From: Trebonia sp963737285
GTDB lineage: Bacteria > Actinomycetota > Actinomycetes > Streptosporangiales > Streptosporangiaceae
DNA length: 64,000 nt
NCBI GenBank assembly: GCA_963737285.1
Contig: CAVTRT010000002.1
Location: 2,108,001-2,172,000, forward strand
Direction: 5' to 3'
Part shown: positions 9,303-17,634 of the stretch, piece after piece
Position numbering within the stretch: position 1 is the stretch's first letter
Layout: each line of letters starts with the position of its first letter
Program-made: the position numbers and the translations under genes
The notes under the pieces: model-generated
Seen by the model: the letters and a program-made list of their open reading frames with translations, nothing else
Database searches by the model: none
What the model was told of the DNA's origin: nothing

Positions 9303-9505
9303 AGAGCTTATGTCCGAGGCCGGCAGCTGCACGGATGAGCTTTTCAGCTGTACCTGGTTCGCGCTCCCGCCGACGACAACGACTCGCCTGGCCGACGAGC
9401 TGGTCCCTGCCGAGTCGACGATCGTGAGGGCCGCTCACGTTCCCGTTCACCGCGCAGCGGCTTCCAGGGTCGGCTACTGGCGACCGTTTGATTTATCTCG
9501 AAGCT

Positions 9506-9560
9506 TTTTCCGGTCCCGAAGACCTTTCCACGTGATAACGTGGAAAACCTTACCGGAAAA
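9506..9560. repeat. Nested inverted repeat, TTTCCACGT-GATA-ACGTGGAAA with outer TTTTCCGGT/ACCGGAAAA
   Basis: The inner arms at 9525-9533 and 9538-9546 are perfect 9-bp inverted copies around a 4-base loop. Outer arms TTTTCCGGT (9506-9514) and ACCGGAAAA (9552-9560) extend the symmetry with unequal spacing. It is markedly less GC-rich than its surroundings. It could be an operator, a small transposable-element relic or an integration site; there is no gene next to it to decide. Confidence 0.7.
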
Positions 9561-9749
9561 GCCTACGGGATCATGACCGCAGGCCGGGACCCGCTACATC
9601 TCAGCACTCCGTTGTAGTACTAGCCGCTTCCCTCCTGGAATCGACCAGCCGCAAGTTGACCGGCATCAATCGGGCAACCAGAGACCAGAACGGGCCACCC
9701 GACTCGCTAGCCGGACGGCCTATCCAGCACGCGAAACCGCATGTCAGCG

Positions 9750-10910
9750 TTACTTCAAGAGCTGCCGGGCGATCACCATGCGCTGGATCTGGTTGGTGCC
9801 CTCATAGATCTGGGTGATCTTCGCGTCGCGCATCATTCGCTCGACCGGGTAGTCGTTCACGTAGCCGTAGCCACCCAGGAGCTGGACGGCATCGGTGGTG
9901 ACAGCCATCGCCGCGTCGGACGCCAGGCACTTGCAGGCCGAAGACAGGTACGTCAGGTCGGGCACCTGCTCGCCCTGCATCGCGCGCTCGGATCGTGCCG
10001 CCGCCGCGTAGGTGAGCTGGCGGGCGCCTTCAATTTTCATCGCCATGTCGGCGAGCATGAACTGGATGCCCTGGAAGTCGGCGATCGCGCGGCCGAATTG
10101 CTTGCGCTCCTTCACGTACCCGATCGCATAGTCCAGCGCGCCCTGGGCGATGCCGAGGGCCTGTGCCGCGATCGTGATCCGGGTGTGGTCCAGGGTCCGC
10201 AGCGCGATCTTGAACCCTTCGCCCTCGGTGCCGATGAGCCGGTCGGCAGGGATGGCGGTGTTGTCGAAGTACAGTTCCCGGGTCGGTGATCCCTTGATGC
10301 CGAGCTTGTGCTCAGGCGCGCCGTAGGTGAATCCAGGGTCGCCATCCTCCACGACGAACGCGGAGATGCCATTCGCGCCCTTGTCCGGGTCGGTGACCGC
10401 CATTACCGTGTAGAACTTCGACACGCCCGCGTTGGTGATCCACCGCTTGCCCCCGTTGAGCACGTAGGTGTCGCCCTCGCGGACGGCCCTGGTCCGCATG
10501 CCGCCCGCAGCGTCCGACCCCGCCTCCGGCTCCGATAGGGCGTAGGAGAACATCGCCTCGCCTCGGGCGAGCGGCGATAGGTACTTCTGCTTGAGGGCCT
10601 CGCTGCCGCCAAGCAGCACCGGCATCGAGCCAAGCTTGTTCACCGCGGGGATCAGCGAGGACGCGGCGCACGCGCGTGCTACCTCCTCGACCACCAGCAC
10701 ACTGGCCAGTGCATCGCCACCTGCCCCGCCGTACTGCTCGGGCACGTGCAGGGCGTGCATGTCGGCCTTGACCAGCTCGTTATGCACGTCCCATGGAAAC
10801 TCGGCGGTGCGGTCAATGTCGGCGGCCCGCGGCGCGATCTTCTCGGTGGCAAGCTCCCGGACAGCCTCGCGGAGCGCCTCGTGTTCTTCGGTCAGTGCGA
10901 ACAAGCTCAT
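9750..10910 (-). CDS. Acyl-CoA dehydrogenase
   Basis: A 386-residue FAD enzyme that oxidises acyl-CoA to the 2,3-enoyl-CoA, passing electrons to ETF (etfAB lie at 56.5-58.3 kb). Start chosen at MSLFALTEEHEALREAV (10910). Seen in order: the helical N-domain; FSYALSEPEAGSDAAGGMRT with the FAD/substrate loop; GGKRWITNAGVSKFYTVMAV; the C-terminal helical domain with FGRAIADFQGIQFMLADMA; and AVQLLGGYGYVNDYPVER with MMRDAKITQIYEGTNQIQR, where the Glu of YEGTN is the catalytic base position of short/medium-chain enzymes. Length and motifs fit the short-chain or 2-methyl-branched class; exact chain specificity cannot be read. It is monocistronic, separated from its upstream neighbour by a terminator hairpin. 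Confidence 0.92.
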   Translation of the reverse strand: MSLFALTEEHEALREAVRELATEKIAPRAADIDRTAEFPWDVHNELVKADMHALHVPEQYGGAGGDALASVLVVEEVARACAASSLIPAVNKLGSMPVLLGGSEALKQKYLSPLARGEAMFSYALSEPEAGSDAAGGMRTRAVREGDTYVLNGGKRWITNAGVSKFYTVMAVTDPDKGANGISAFVVEDGDPGFTYGAPEHKLGIKGSPTRELYFDNTAIPADRLIGTEGEGFKIALRTLDHTRITIAAQALGIAQGALDYAIGYVKERKQFGRAIADFQGIQFMLADMAMKIEGARQLTYAAAARSERAMQGEQVPDLTYLSSACKCLASDAAMAVTTDAVQLLGGYGYVNDYPVERMMRDAKITQIYEGTNQIQRMVIARQLLK

Positions 10911-11045
10911 TCCCCGATCGTATTGGCGAGGAAGCCCGCTGCCCACCCCGCCCTACGCCACCTCATCCGGCCCCGATCGGAACGCGACCACCCGTAACGC
11001 GGCTATGACGAAAAGCCCCGGAGAACAGGCACCTAGACGAGAAAC

Positions 11046-11086
11046 GTGGGCGGGACCCTTGCCTTGAAGGCAAGGGTCCCGCCCAC
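11046..11086 (-). terminator. Strong perfect hairpin downstream of the small gene at 11095
   Basis: GTGGGCGGGACCCTTGCC and its exact reverse complement flank a TTGAA loop: an 18-bp perfect stem. It starts 9 bases after the stop codon of the 56-residue minus-strand gene, which supports both the gene and a terminator role. There is no long U tract, as is common in high-GC actinobacteria. Confidence 0.8.
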
Positions 11087-11094
11087 AGTGCGCC

Positions 11095-11265
11095 CTAGGC
11101 CACAGTGCGCTGACGCGGCACGCTCGCCGCGTGCTTCGGCTGGTGCGGCTTGTCGTGGTGCTCGCTTGCCCGCGCAGGCTGCGCGGCTCCACGCGGCGCC
11201 GCGTGCTTCCCGATGCTGCGTCCCACGACACGAAGTGGACGGCTCATAGCGTCGGAGATTGACAT
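11095..11265 (-). CDS. Small basic hypothetical protein, 56 residues
   Basis: The start ATG at 11265 has a very strong ribosome-binding site (AAGGGGGAAGG, about 2-5 bases upstream) and the stop is followed at once by an 18-bp terminator hairpin, so a short independent transcript is well supported. The product begins MSISDAMSRPLRVVGRSIGK and ends PKHAASVPRQRTVA; it is rich in Arg, Lys and His (HHDKPHQPKHA), without membrane segment, Cys or recognisable domain. About 95 bases upstream there is a 5-bp-arm inverted repeat (ACACTGGTAAAAGTGT) that might be an operator. A nucleic-acid-binding or ribosome-associated micro-protein is possible but unproven. Confidence 0.6.
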   Translation of the reverse strand: MSISDAMSRPLRVVGRSIGKHAAPRGAAQPARASEHHDKPHQPKHAASVPRQRTVA

Positions 11266-11493
11266 GACCTTCCCCCTTGCACAACTACAACTAACCCCGT
11301 CGGCGTAGTGCGGCTTGCCTCCCCTGCTCGCCACATGGACGCCGGTCCCGTTCGGCATCCCTACACACTGGTAAAAGTGTTGCCCATGCCAAGGGAGCAA
11401 AACAGGCTCAACCGGCACTGTGCCCGAATCGTGATCTCACCAATAGCGCGCGCAACCGGCGCGCGCTCACTGGCGCCCATGCCACCTCCCGCA

Positions 11494-11991
11494 TTACAGG
11501 GAAGCGCGCAGGGCCGCCCCCTTCGCGTAGGCCGCAGCAGCCAGCTCGGCCTGGAAATCGGTCACGCGTGCCTGCAGTGCGGGATCGGTGGCGGCAAGAA
11601 TGCGGACGGCGAGCAGGCCCGCGTTGCGCGCGCCGCCAACCGCGACCGTGGCCACCGGAATGCCAGCGGGCATCTGCACGATCGACAGCAGCGAGTCCAA
11701 GCCATCGAGGTACTTCAGCGGCACCGGGACGCCTATCACCGGCAGGGGGGTCACCGAGGCGAGCATTCCAGGCAGGTGAGCGGCCCCGCCAGCGCCAGCG
11801 ATGATAACCCGCAGGCCGCGCCCCGCAGCCTGCTCGCCGTAGGCGAGCATCTCCCTGGGCATGCGGTGGGCCGAGACGACGTCCGCCTCATACGGGACAT
11901 CGAACTCGTCCAGGGCCTCGGCCGCGGCCTTCATCACCGGCCAGTCCGAGTCACTGCCCATCACGATCCCGGCCACGGTTTGCTGCGTCAT
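11494..11991 (-). CDS. purE: N5-carboxyaminoimidazole ribonucleotide mutase (PurE, class I)
   Basis: It converts N5-CAIR, made by PurK, to CAIR in purine synthesis. The 165-residue protein has the class I signatures GIVMGSDSDWPVMKAAA, the AHRMP loop in VVSAHRMPREMLAYGE, and GAGGAAHLPGMLAS, plus the core VIGVPVPLKYLDGLDSLLS. purK lies 1.7 kb upstream on the same strand with the RodZ-like gene between them, so the three may share a transcript although purE and purK are usually adjacent. A 38-base gap separates its start from the preceding stop at 12030. Confidence 0.95.
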   Translation of the reverse strand: MTQQTVAGIVMGSDSDWPVMKAAAEALDEFDVPYEADVVSAHRMPREMLAYGEQAAGRGLRVIIAGAGGAAHLPGMLASVTPLPVIGVPVPLKYLDGLDSLLSIVQMPAGIPVATVAVGGARNAGLLAVRILAATDPALQARVTDFQAELAAAAYAKGAALRASL

Positions 11992-12029
11992 GACGTTGAC
12001 AGTACCGGGGAAGCTCAGGCCGGACTGCC

Positions 12030-13463
12030 CTACGGACGGCCCTCGACCGTGGCGCTGTAGATGCTGGCCGCGTAAGTGCCATCGCCTGATGGGGGCAGCT
12101 TGACGAACCAGATGAGGACGTAGCGAGCCCTGGCCGGGGTCTTAAGCCGCATCGTCAGCAGCCCGCCGACATCGGTTTCGCTCGCCACCACGGGCATCTC
12201 GCTGAGGTCAGCCTCATCGCCAGCCCGAACCTGCAGGTTCGCTCCCCAGTCGGCGCCGAGCGCGATCGTGACGGTGGTGATCGTGACGGGCTTTCCCATG
12301 TCGAGCAGCAGGCCCGTGCCCTGCTTGAGCAGGCCGAAGTTGGCGGTCGTGTACCAGTCCGTCTCCCAGGGCGCTGGCGCATCCGCAGTGACCGCGAACG
12401 AGGCGCTCTGCGGGTTGTCCCCATCCGCCAGCCCGTCGGGCCGATACGCGCCGGCACCCTGGATTGCCAGCCGCCGGACCGGGGCCGGGGGCTTGGCGCT
12501 GGACGTCGGTCGCGGCTTGCTCACGGGCGTGGATTTCACTGCGGCGGGCGTGGCTGGCTGGGCAGTAGCCCTAGGCGCCGCCGTAGCGCGAGCGGCCACG
12601 GGGCTGGCGCTCTTCGGCGGACCAAGCTTGGAGATGATCTGCGCGGCGGCGACCCCGACGATGGCGAGTACCACGATGGTGAGCGCCGAGATCGTGATCA
12701 CCCAGCGCTGGCCTCGCACCCGCGTCCGAGGCTGGGACCGAGTCGACTTCGTCGGCCGCCGGGCGGGCCGTGCGGCAGGCAGTGCGTGCGTTACCGAAGT
12801 GTTCTCGCCGACTGAAGGGGCAAGGTCGGGTGTGGCCTCGAAAGAGACCTCGCTCACTGGCTCGTCCGGCGTGGCTACAGATGTGTCTGGTGACGCCGGT
12901 GGCGCGTGCTCGGCCCACACCGCCTCGGTCGCCACCGGCTCGGTCCATCCCTGCTCGGTCCATCCCTGCTCGGCCCATGACTGCTCGGCCCACGACTGCT
13001 CGGCCCACGACTGCTCGGCATTCACTTGCGGGTCAGCGGCGATCTCGTCGTGCCAGGCGTCGCTTCCGCTGTCCGGCGCGTCGTCCGACACCGTGGCGGC
13101 CTCCGGCTCCGCCTCACTACCATGCGCCATCGTGGGCACCGGTTCAACCACGGCCTCACTGATTACAGCCGCTGCCGCGGTAGCCGCGGCCGTCGCGCTA
13201 GAGGTTCCCAGTGCGGACCATCCGCTGGAGCCGTTCGGGCGCGTCGCGTCGAACTCACGGATCAGCGGCTTCGGGTCGATCCCGACCGCCCCGGCGATGG
13301 CGCGGAGGTAACCGCGCACGTACAGGTCGCCGCCCAGGGAGTCGAAGTCGTCCTCTTCGATGCTGCGGATGACGATCTCGCGGATTCTCGTGCTCTCGCT
13401 GACCTCGTCAACCGAGAGGCCAGCGGCCCCGCGCGCCTCGGCTAGCGCCTCGCCGACGGTCAC
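12030..13463 (-). CDS. RodZ-like HTH membrane protein with C-terminal beta-sandwich
   Basis: An N-terminal HTH_25-type domain (VGEALAEARGAAGLSVDEV with STRIREIVIRSIEEDD and LYVRGYLRAIAGAVGIDP) is followed by an acidic, Ala-rich linker holding a WAEQS repeat, a single membrane segment (RWVITISALTIVVLAIVGVA, about residues 254-275) and an extracytoplasmic Pro/Thr/Lys-rich linker leading to a ~150-residue beta-rich domain ending YAASIYSATVEGRP. This architecture is that of RodZ, which links the cytoskeleton to wall synthesis; the actinobacterial homologues are less well understood. I favour GTG 13463 because GGAGG lies 5 bases before it, although an in-frame ATG exists at 13475. It is placed between purK and purE. 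Confidence 0.75.
   Translation of the reverse strand: MTVGEALAEARGAAGLSVDEVSESTRIREIVIRSIEEDDFDSLGGDLYVRGYLRAIAGAVGIDPKPLIREFDATRPNGSSGWSALGTSSATAAATAAAAVISEAVVEPVPTMAHGSEAEPEAATVSDDAPDSGSDAWHDEIAADPQVNAEQSWAEQSWAEQSWAEQGWTEQGWTEPVATEAVWAEHAPPASPDTSVATPDEPVSEVSFEATPDLAPSVGENTSVTHALPAARPARRPTKSTRSQPRTRVRGQRWVITISALTIVVLAIVGVAAAQIISKLGPPKSASPVAARATAAPRATAQPATPAAVKSTPVSKPRPTSSAKPPAPVRRLAIQGAGAYRPDGLADGDNPQSASFAVTADAPAPWETDWYTTANFGLLKQGTGLLLDMGKPVTITTVTIALGADWGANLQVRAGDEADLSEMPVVASETDVGGLLTMRLKTPARARYVLIWFVKLPPSGDGTYAASIYSATVEGRP
12936..13016. repeat. 15-bp coding tandem repeat (WAEQS / WTEQG) inside the RodZ-like gene
   Basis: About five 15-bp units, near CTCGGCCCACGACTG on the plus strand, encode EQSWAEQSWAEQSWAEQG and then WTEQGWTEP in the cytoplasmic linker. 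The frame is preserved by the 5-codon period, so copy-number change would lengthen or shorten the linker without loss of function. Confidence 0.9.
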
Positions 13464-13694
13464 GCCCGCCTCCACATGCAGGAACTGGTAAAAGAACGCT
13501 GACCGTGAAAGGTTAGTTGGAAGTGTGCCCCCGAGGTTACCTAATCGTCCAATTTCGTCCCGCTGTGACCGCCTCGTGTCGCGTGCCCGTTCTTGGCTGG
13601 CAAGGCAGGCGGCCGGGAATCAGCATGCACGTCAGAAAAACCGTCAAAATAGGCAAAAGCGGACGTTACGACATTTCGGCTAGGGACAGGAGCG

Positions 13695-14948
13695 CTAGCT
13701 GCCGTCTTCGGTGCCCCAGCGAAGGTAGCTCGCGGCGCGGCGGGCACGGTCGCGGACCGACTCCACCGAGTCTCCGGGCCGGCCGACCACGGTCACGTGG
13801 CCGATCTTCCGGCCTGGCCGCACCTCCTTGCCGTAAAAGTGCACCTTGACCCCCGGGTCGGCGGCCATCACGTGGATGTACCGGTCGTAGATGTCCGGGT
13901 CGGTCCCGCCGAGGAGGTTCGCCATCACGGTGTACCCGCCAGGGACCGTGCACGCGGGAGCGCCGAGCGGCAGGTCGAGCACGGCGCGCAGATGCTGCTC
14001 GAACTGCGAAGTCAAGGCTCCGTCGATTGTCCAGTGACCGCTGTTGTGCGGTCGCATGGCAAGCTCGTTCACCAGCAGGCCGCGTGAGGTCTCGAACAGT
14101 TCCACGGCCAGCAGGCCGATCACGTCGAGCGACGATGCGATCCGCAGCGCCAGTTCCTGCGCCTCGATGGCGAGCTCAGTCGCCAGCCCCGGCGCGGGAG
14201 CAATCACTTCCCGGCAGATGCCGTCTACTTGCACGGTCTCCACCACCGGGAACGCCGCGCCCTGGCCGCACGCGGACCGGGCCACCTGCGCGGCCAATTC
14301 GCGACGGAACGGCACGAACTCCTCGGCCATCACAGCCACTCCGTGGCTGAGCACTTCCGCGGCCTCGGCCTCGGAGCGGACTACCCACACGCCCTTGCCG
14401 TCGTACCCACCACTGACGGCCTTCAGCACGACGGGCCACTGCCCGCGCGCGAACTGCGTCACGTCGCCCGCCGAGGACACCACCGCGAACCGGGGAACCG
14501 GCGCCCCCAGTTCGGCCAGCCGGGTCCGCATCGCCAGCTTGTCCTGGGTGTAGCGCAGCGCCCCGGGTCCCGGCCGCACCAGTGCGCCCGCGGCCTGGAG
14601 CTCCACCAGGTGCGCGGTGGGGGCATGCTCATGATCGAACGTGATGACGTCACACTCGGCTGCGAACTTGGACAGATCAGCCAAGGAGAGGTGAGAGCCA
14701 ATCGCCACGTCGTGTGTCACCAGCGCGGCGCTCTCGGACTCCGAGGTCGCGAGCACGCGGAACGTGGCGCCAAGGCCAACCGCGGCCGCCGCGGTCATCC
14801 GCGCCAGCTGGCCCCCGCCGACCATCCCGACGATTGGCATGCCCGTCCCAGCCAGTCGGGCGATAGGCCCCGCTGGGACGGTAGTACCAGGGACGGCGCC
14901 ACCAGGGGTAACAGGAGTATCCGGACGTCGATCGGAAGTTTCAAACAC
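13695..14948 (-). CDS. purK: 5-(carboxyamino)imidazole ribonucleotide synthase (PurK)
   Basis: The ATP-grasp enzyme carboxylates AIR to N5-CAIR with ATP and bicarbonate. Seen: the N-terminal nucleotide-fold motif PIVGMVGGGQLARMTAAAA, ATP-grasp residues WPVVLKAVSGGYDGKGVWVV, the VMAEEFVPFRREL segment, LAVELFETSRGLLVNELAMR, and PHNSGHWTIDG with the conserved SQFEQHLRAVLDLPLG. Length is 417 residues, with about 35 extra N-terminal residues; an internal start at MPIVGMVGG would give a more standard length, so the annotated ATG at 14948 is provisional. It works with purE at 11494 and purH/purN at 59-61 kb. Confidence 0.94.
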   Translation of the reverse strand: MFETSDRRPDTPVTPGGAVPGTTVPAGPIARLAGTGMPIVGMVGGGQLARMTAAAAVGLGATFRVLATSESESAALVTHDVAIGSHLSLADLSKFAAECDVITFDHEHAPTAHLVELQAAGALVRPGPGALRYTQDKLAMRTRLAELGAPVPRFAVVSSAGDVTQFARGQWPVVLKAVSGGYDGKGVWVVRSEAEAAEVLSHGVAVMAEEFVPFRRELAAQVARSACGQGAAFPVVETVQVDGICREVIAPAPGLATELAIEAQELALRIASSLDVIGLLAVELFETSRGLLVNELAMRPHNSGHWTIDGALTSQFEQHLRAVLDLPLGAPACTVPGGYTVMANLLGGTDPDIYDRYIHVMAADPGVKVHFYGKEVRPGRKIGHVTVVGRPGDSVESVRDRARRAASYLRWGTEDGS

Positions 14949-15094
14949 GGCCCGTAGCCTACGCGGAACTTCTGAGACGTGTGTACATCCTCGGCGAGTC
15001 CTGTCGCCTAGCCGCCACTAACGTCACCAAACCATTAACACATCTGTAACACACTGTTTAACTTGCGCGTAATCCTCGCGCTAAGGATCGCACC

Positions 15095-16525
15095 ATGACA
15101 ACTGTCTCATCAGATACCGAAATTGACGTTAGGGAAGGCACGTACGGTGACCGCGTGGTCGCCATCGAGCCTGGCGGTGCCGAGTTCATCCCGCTGTCTG
15201 ACCGGCACGGCAGGCCGATCCAGCTCTTCTGGACCTGGACCTCGCCGAACATGGAGTTCGCCACGATCTTCGTGGGCCTGATCGGCGTCCTGTACTTTGG
15301 CCTGAGCTTCTGGGCCACCATCCTCGCGGTCGTGCTCGGCACCGGGCTCGGCAGCATCACGCAGGGCCTGCTATCCGCGCCCGGCCCCAGATACGGCGTC
15401 CCGCAGATGGTGCTGAGCCGCCTTGGCTTCGGGTACTGGGGGAACATCTTCCCGGCCGGGATCAACGCCGTCGTCGCGGGCGTCGGCTGGTTCGCGGTCA
15501 ACAGCGTGAGCGGCGCGCTGGCGCTGAACGCGCTGACCCACATGCCCGAGGTGCTTTGCTTGCTGATCGTGGTCGTACTGCAGCTTGCGGTGGCCTTCTT
15601 CGGGCACAACCTGATCCACACCTTCGAGCGCTACGCCTTCCCGGTACTGGTCATCATCTTCCTGATCGCGTCCGTCGTCATGCTGTCCAAGGGGCACCCC
15701 GGCGCGCCGCACAAGACGGCCGCCGGCGGGTTCCTGATCGAGGTTGGCGCGACGTTCGGCTACGCGGTGGGCTGGAACCCGTACGCCTGCGACTACACCC
15801 GTTACTACAAGCCGGACGCCAGCAAGAAGGCCATCGCCTGGTGGTCCGGACTCGGCGTGTTCCTGTCCTGCGTCCTGCTGGAGTCCGTCGGCGCCGCCGC
15901 CGGGACCATCACCAGCGTCTACAACGCCGCCTTCAACAATCCGACTGCCGCGTTCACCAGCGCGTTCCCCACCTGGCTGGCCGACCTCACGCTGGTCGCC
16001 ATCGTGATCGGCGGCATCGCCGCCAACGCGCTCAACATCTACTCCGGCGCCATCTCGTTCAACGCGCTCGGCTTCAAGCTGCCATTCGGCCTGCGCCGGG
16101 CCATCGTTGCCCTCGGCTTCGGCACCATCGGGTTCTTCCTCGGGTGGTCTGGACTGTCTAACGCGGGCCAGGACTACAACAACTTCCTGCTCATCATCTC
16201 CTACTGGATCTCGCCGTGGCTGGCGGTCATGTTCTGCGACATGTTCCTGCGCTCCCGCCGCGCGCAGTCGCCGGACGTGCAAGAGCGCCTGCTCTTCAAC
16301 CGGAAGTACACGAACTGGGCAGGACCGGTCTCGATGGCGATCGGGGTCGGCGTCTCGATCTGGCTGTTCTCCAACCAGACCAAATACATCGGGGTGGTCC
16401 CCGCTCACTGGCCAAGCGCGGGCGACTTGACCTTCGAGGCCGGGTTCGTGCTCACCGCCGTCATCTACCTCACCTGGCGACTGGTCGCCGACCGGAGCGC
16501 GGGCACGGCCCCGGCGCGGGCCTAG
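15095..16525 (+). CDS. NCS1-family nucleobase/cation permease (purine-cytosine permease type)
   Basis: A 476-residue inner-membrane transporter with about twelve hydrophobic segments. NCS1 features are the N-terminal IQLFWTWTSPNMEFATIFVG (the FFxW..sPn.. entry motif), SAPGPRYGVPQMVLSRLGFG, VEVGATFGYAVGWNPYACDYTRYY read as GYAVGWNPYACDYTRYY, and late NALNIYSGAISFNALG. The substrate is probably cytosine, purine, allantoin or hydantoin, coupled to proton or sodium. It runs divergently from purK; the 146-bp gap between them is unusually AT-rich near 15030-15060 and should contain both promoters. The ribosome-binding site is AAGGATCG. It ends at the bidirectional hairpin at 16558. Confidence 0.88.
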   Translation: MTTVSSDTEIDVREGTYGDRVVAIEPGGAEFIPLSDRHGRPIQLFWTWTSPNMEFATIFVGLIGVLYFGLSFWATILAVVLGTGLGSITQGLLSAPGPRYGVPQMVLSRLGFGYWGNIFPAGINAVVAGVGWFAVNSVSGALALNALTHMPEVLCLLIVVVLQLAVAFFGHNLIHTFERYAFPVLVIIFLIASVVMLSKGHPGAPHKTAAGGFLIEVGATFGYAVGWNPYACDYTRYYKPDASKKAIAWWSGLGVFLSCVLLESVGAAAGTITSVYNAAFNNPTAAFTSAFPTWLADLTLVAIVIGGIAANALNIYSGAISFNALGFKLPFGLRRAIVALGFGTIGFFLGWSGLSNAGQDYNNFLLIISYWISPWLAVMFCDMFLRSRRAQSPDVQERLLFNRKYTNWAGPVSMAIGVGVSIWLFSNQTKYIGVVPAHWPSAGDLTFEAGFVLTAVIYLTWRLVADRSAGTAPARA

Positions 16526-16557
16526 CCGATACAGGCCTGTCGCGTAAGAAGATGGAT

Positions 16558-16596
16558 ACGGGTCCCGCGTGGCGCCTCCAGCTATGCGGGACCCGT
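16558..16596. terminator. Bidirectional terminator between the permease and the histidine kinase
   Basis: ACGGGTCCCGC (16558-16568) and GCGGGACCCGT (16586-16596) form an 11-bp perfect stem with a 17-base loop, placed between two convergent genes and overlapping the last codons of the kinase. Confidence 0.75.
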
Positions 16597-17634
16597 ACGA
16601 GGCTGTGCGGCGCTGCTGCCGGGCGGGTTCCTGGGCAGGAAGACCGCGAAGACCGGCGGCTTGCGGCGGGCTAGGACGATGCGGCCCCCGTCGGCGGCCG
16701 CCATAGTCCGGGCCAGCGCGAGCCCCAGGCCAGTGCCCTCGGGCCGCCCGCTGACGCTGCGCTCGAAGATCCGGGACACAAGCTCAGCGGGGACTCCGCC
16801 TCCTTCGTCCTCAACCTCGATCACCGCCGAGCGGGCCGACTGCGAACGGCGGATAGTCACCGTCCCCGCGCCGTGCATCAGTGCGTTGTCCAGCAGCGTC
16901 GCGATCACCTGGGCCAGCCCACCGGGGGTAAAGTACGCCTCCAGTCCGGCGTCACCGGTAAGCACCATCTTCCGGCCAGCCCGGCGGAAGGCCGGCTCCC
17001 ATTCGGTCATCTGCTGCGCGACGACCTTGTCGACGTCACGCCGCGCGATGGAGGCGGCACCCACCCGGCGAGCCGGGCGCAGCAACTGGCTCACGACGTC
17101 TGCGAGCCGCTCCGTCTGCGCGAGCGCCGCGGTACCCTCCTCCCGGACCACCTGCGGATCGTCGGCCGACGCGACCATTTCCTCTAGCCGCATCGACAGC
17201 GCGGTCAGTGGCGTTCTGAGCTGATGCGAGGCGTCTACCGCCAGCTCGCGGTCGGCCGTTAGCAGGTGCGTGACCCGGCGCGCGGCGGCATCGAGGCCCT
17301 CGGCGACCTGGTCGATCTCGGTCACGCCGTAGCGCCTTCCAACTGGCCTCGGGTCGCCCGCGCCCAGCCGCCCGGCCACCTCAGCAAGCTCTTCCACCGG
17401 CCTGGCGATCCGCCGGGCCAGCACCCTGGCCAGCACGAGGGCGACGGCCAGCGCTACGGCCAGCAGCGGCAGGCCCAGGCCCAGCAGGCTAGGATCCCCG
17501 ATGGCCACCGCGGCCAGCAGTGGCACGCCGGCGATCAAGGCGGTGACCACGGCGGCCACCGACGCCGAGAGCCACAGCCGCCGCCGGAATGTCGCCCGAA
17601 GGGACTCAGGCTTCGATTCTGCCCCGCCGGGCAC
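16582..17634 (-). CDS. Two-component sensor histidine kinase
   Basis: 350 residues. Two closely spaced membrane helices (about 22-45 and 52-72) without a sizeable extracellular sensor are followed by a HAMP-like linker (LARRIARPVEELAEVAGRL), a dimerisation/phosphoacceptor helix VDASHQLRTPLTALSMRLEE with the catalytic His, and an ATPase domain with N-box VIATLLDNALMHGAG, G1 VIEVEDEGGGVP and G2 EGTGLGLALARTMAAADGG. The gene starts with GTG immediately after the response-regulator stop (TGAGTG), so the pair is co-translated. The short sensor suggests it detects membrane or envelope state. The signal is unknown. Confidence 0.92.
   Translation of the reverse strand: MPGGAESKPESLRATFRRRLWLSASVAAVVTALIAGVPLLAAVAIGDPSLLGLGLPLLAVALAVALVLARVLARRIARPVEELAEVAGRLGAGDPRPVGRRYGVTEIDQVAEGLDAAARRVTHLLTADRELAVDASHQLRTPLTALSMRLEEMVASADDPQVVREEGTAALAQTERLADVVSQLLRPARRVGAASIARRDVDKVVAQQMTEWEPAFRRAGRKMVLTGDAGLEAYFTPGGLAQVIATLLDNALMHGAGTVTIRRSQSARSAVIEVEDEGGGVPAELVSRIFERSVSGRPEGTGLGLALARTMAAADGGRIVLARRKPPVFAVFLPRNPPGSSAAQPRTGPA

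Larger units (their letters stand above)
8788..9749. other. Gene-poor 960-bp region between the ABC pair and the acyl-CoA dehydrogenase
   Basis: I find no believable gene on either strand. It holds the 9-bp tandem repeat at 9232-9302 and the nested inverted repeat at 9506-9560, listed separately. The start of the first ABC gene lies at its left edge, so a promoter for that pair should be within the first ~150 bases. Confidence 0.5.

Noticed and set aside
9135..9450. Repeat proteins (Gly-Thr-Ser or Ser-Ala-Arg) encoded by the 9-bp array
   Set aside because: A 9-bp repeat keeps all frames open by chance; no ribosome-binding site, domain or typical codon use supports translation.
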